DNA of 15,886 nucleotides from JBFGWM01 sp041588495. Lineage in GTDB: Bacteria > Pseudomonadota > Gammaproteobacteria > Pseudomonadales > JBFGWM01. The stretch lies in assembly GCA_041588495.1 (NCBI GenBank), contig JBFGWM010000035.1, forward strand, positions 1 to 15,886, given 5' to 3'. Under the pieces are notes generated by a model. The model had not been told where the DNA came from. It saw nothing but the letters and a program-made list of their open reading frames with translations, and did no database searches. The translations under genes and the position numbers were made by a program. Shown piece after piece: positions 14,637-15,886 of the stretch; the stretch's first letter is position 1; every line of letters begins with the position of its first letter.

Positions 14637-14906
14637 TCAGCTCAGCCCTTCGTGGCCGAACACGGTCGCCTTGCCCGCGACAAAGGTCACGGTGATGTTC
14701 TTGGTCTCGTTACCCCAGGTGCAGACCCGCACACCCACCTTCTCGGAACACTCGTCCGCGCCGCCGATAATCGCCTCGACTTCCGCGAAATCCATGCCGA
14801 CCTTCAGTTTCTGGTAATTGTCCATGTTGACCCGGCTGCAGCCGGAGACCAGGACCATGGCCAGCACCATGGCCGCCAGACCACCCTTTCTGAAAATTCC
14901 CGTCAC
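14637..14906 (-). CDS. Small DUF3862 (BamE/SmpA-like) lipoprotein
   Basis: This 89-residue lipoprotein has a basic N-terminus, a hydrophobic stretch and the lipobox LVSGC, giving lipidated C23 after signal peptidase II cleavage. The mature part, with YQKLKVGMDFAEVEAIIGGA, then a cysteine pair (C53, C62) and CTWGNE, fits the DUF3862 family. That family shares the fold of BamE/OmlA, small outer-membrane-associated lipoproteins. The start is GTG at 14904-14906, with GGAG six bases upstream; a nearby ATG in another frame stops at once. The residue after the cysteine is serine, so export to the outer membrane by Lol is expected. It lies downstream of the Frag1-like gene on the same strand (63-base gap) and converges on the second cyclase. 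Specific function is unknown. Confidence 0.85.
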   Translation of the reverse strand: MTGIFRKGGLAAMVLAMVLVSGCSRVNMDNYQKLKVGMDFAEVEAIIGGADECSEKVGVRVCTWGNETKNITVTFVAGKATVFGHEGLS

Positions 14907-14969
14907 GGCATTCTCCCCGTCTTGTGCATGATTGAAAAAACATGAGCGAAGACCCGGCGACGCTGCGTT

Positions 14970-15659
14970 TCACGCGCGTCCGCGAATCCCGTGCACCAGC
15001 TGGAAGCCGGATTGCCGCCAGCCGATCCAGGTCAGAAAGTAATGGATGTTCAACAGCAGCGCAACGTTCCACTCCATGGCGTCCTCGAAACGGTCGTCAT
15101 AACCGGGGAAGGTCGCCTTGAGGAAATCATGGAGCAGGCCCAACGCGACGACCAGCAGGCAGACGCCCCACATGGCGTGAACCACCCGCGACGAGACCGG
15201 GAAATCCGGCTGCGCGCGCATCGCGCGCAGTCGAATGGTCATGAACAACTGGGCGAGGAAGGTCATCGCGAAATGCAGGGTGACGCCGGTGCGGCGCACC
15301 AGCTGAAAACTTTCGCCCTTGTGACCCAGGGCAAGGGTGTACATCACGAGGCACACCCCGGCCACCAGCCCCAGCCAGGGAATCGATGCGGCCAGGCGGG
15401 ATTCGTCGTCACCAAGGCTGCGCAGCCATTCCAGGTTCAGCCGCCAGAACAGGATCATCAGCAGACCGGCGGGAATCATGGTGGCCTTGAACAGGAAATA
15501 TTCCGGCGCCTGGCGGCCGGTCTTGCTGATGGAGGTGCAACTGTCGACGTAGGGGAAACACCAGTCGACGTGGCCCCCGTAGGCCGCCAGCAGGTAGCAG
15601 GCATGCACCGCCAGGAACGGCAAAAGCGCGTTACACAGTGCGATACGGCTGGCGTTCAT
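14970..15659 (-). CDS. Frag1/DRAM/Sfk1-like integral membrane protein
   Basis: This 229-residue membrane protein has about six hydrophobic segments (near 8-28, 58-76, 90-112, 124-145, 157-178 and 200-218). The loop after the first helix carries CFPYVDSCTSISKTGR, and the next helix starts with EYFLFKATMIPAG. That SCxSISxTGR-plus-helix arrangement is typical of the Frag1/DRAM/Sfk1 family, whose eukaryotic members act in GPI-anchor remodelling and plasma-membrane lipid handling; bacterial members are uncharacterised. The ATG at 15659 has AGG about eight bases upstream and a plausible promoter at 15701-15729. The lipoprotein gene follows on the same strand and may be co-transcribed, though a T6 run lies in the 63-base gap. 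Family call moderately sure; function unknown. Confidence 0.75.
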   Translation of the reverse strand: MNASRIALCNALLPFLAVHACYLLAAYGGHVDWCFPYVDSCTSISKTGRQAPEYFLFKATMIPAGLLMILFWRLNLEWLRSLGDDESRLAASIPWLGLVAGVCLVMYTLALGHKGESFQLVRRTGVTLHFAMTFLAQLFMTIRLRAMRAQPDFPVSSRVVHAMWGVCLLVVALGLLHDFLKATFPGYDDRFEDAMEWNVALLLNIHYFLTWIGWRQSGFQLVHGIRGRA

Positions 15660-15700
15660 GGATAGCCTGGAGGAGCGGGTCCGGCAACTCGCGGAATTTC

Positions 15701-15729
15701 AGAATATGGCATGCGCGGATGGTCCGCAA
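15701..15729 (-). promoter_or_regulatory. Possible promoter for the Frag1-like gene
   Basis: On the minus strand TTGCGG (15729-15724) and TATTCT (15706-15701) are separated by exactly 17 bases, matching sigma70 at 3/6 and 4/6 positions. The predicted start would leave a leader of roughly 35 bases. Confidence 0.4.
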
Positions 15730-15853
15730 CAGCGGCGAGATCCGCTCCGATCCGGGTAGGAAAACCGCCATCAGCGGGGTAATCGGGGTCCCCGCGCGGG
15801 CGCCCCGCCGCTACTGTTCACCACCTCAGCACGCAGCCCCGGAGTCGCCCCTG

Positions 15854-15886
15854 ATGTCACCCACCAGCCTGCCGGCAGCCATCCTG
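15854..15886 (+). CDS. Possible start of a gene running off the right edge
   Basis: An ATG at 15854 begins 11 open codons (MSPTSLPAAIL) to the window end, with GGAG at 15841-15844, nine bases upstream. The direction fits a gene divergent from the Frag1-like gene. Too little is visible to name a product or be sure it is coding. Confidence 0.35.
   Translation, partial: MSPTSLPAAIL

Noticed and set aside
14934..14975. Possible terminator (T6 on the minus strand) after the Frag1-like gene
   Set aside because: The only adjacent stem is 4 bp (GCGT/ACGC) and overlaps the stop codon; too weak to list as a terminator.
15658..15759. Short plus-strand frame opposite the Frag1-like promoter
   Set aside because: About 33 codons, no ribosome binding site, and it covers a likely minus-strand promoter and leader.

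Overview
The window reads as GC-rich chromosomal DNA of a gammaproteobacterium. AcnB is very close to the enterobacterial protein as I remember it, the lipase/foldase pair is of the Pseudomonas/Acinetobacter secretion type, and the promoters look sigma70-like. I cannot place the genus. There are no tRNA or rRNA genes, no CRISPR array, and no integrase or transposase gene.

Layout. Left edge: a DUF1289 cysteine-cluster protein (minus, cut by the edge) diverges from acnB, the TCA-cycle aconitase (plus), which ends in a strong terminator. Next is a two-gene secreted-lipase operon with the steric foldase (lif) upstream of the family I lipase, the reverse of the Pseudomonas order. The lipase converges, 4 bases apart, on a lysophospholipid-type acyltransferase (minus). 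A 400-base divergent spacer with a good sigma70 promoter and a long leader precedes a short PhoH-family ATPase (plus), which has its own terminator.

A 419-base spacer then holds a nested inverted-repeat element (7580-7727) and a separate 12-bp perfect hairpin. After it come an alpha/beta hydrolase (minus) and, divergent from it, an RND/MMPL-type exporter (plus).

The exporter is followed on the same strand by two adjacent paralogous class III nucleotide cyclases. They share a cytoplasmic cyclase domain and a conserved juxtamembrane linker. Their C-terminal halves differ: PEGA-like plus Sel1 repeats in the first, TPR/HEAT-like helices in the second, both probably periplasmic. The right end has two minus-strand genes, a small BamE-like DUF3862 lipoprotein and a Frag1/DRAM/Sfk1-type membrane protein, then a possible gene start at the edge.

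Most of the window is ordinary housekeeping and envelope content. The best candidate for something little described is the exporter plus twin-cyclase block (8885-14621): two cyclases with full sets of catalytic residues and nearly identical cytoplasmic halves, but apparently different periplasmic input domains. The inverted-repeat element at 7580-7768 is the second most interesting signal.
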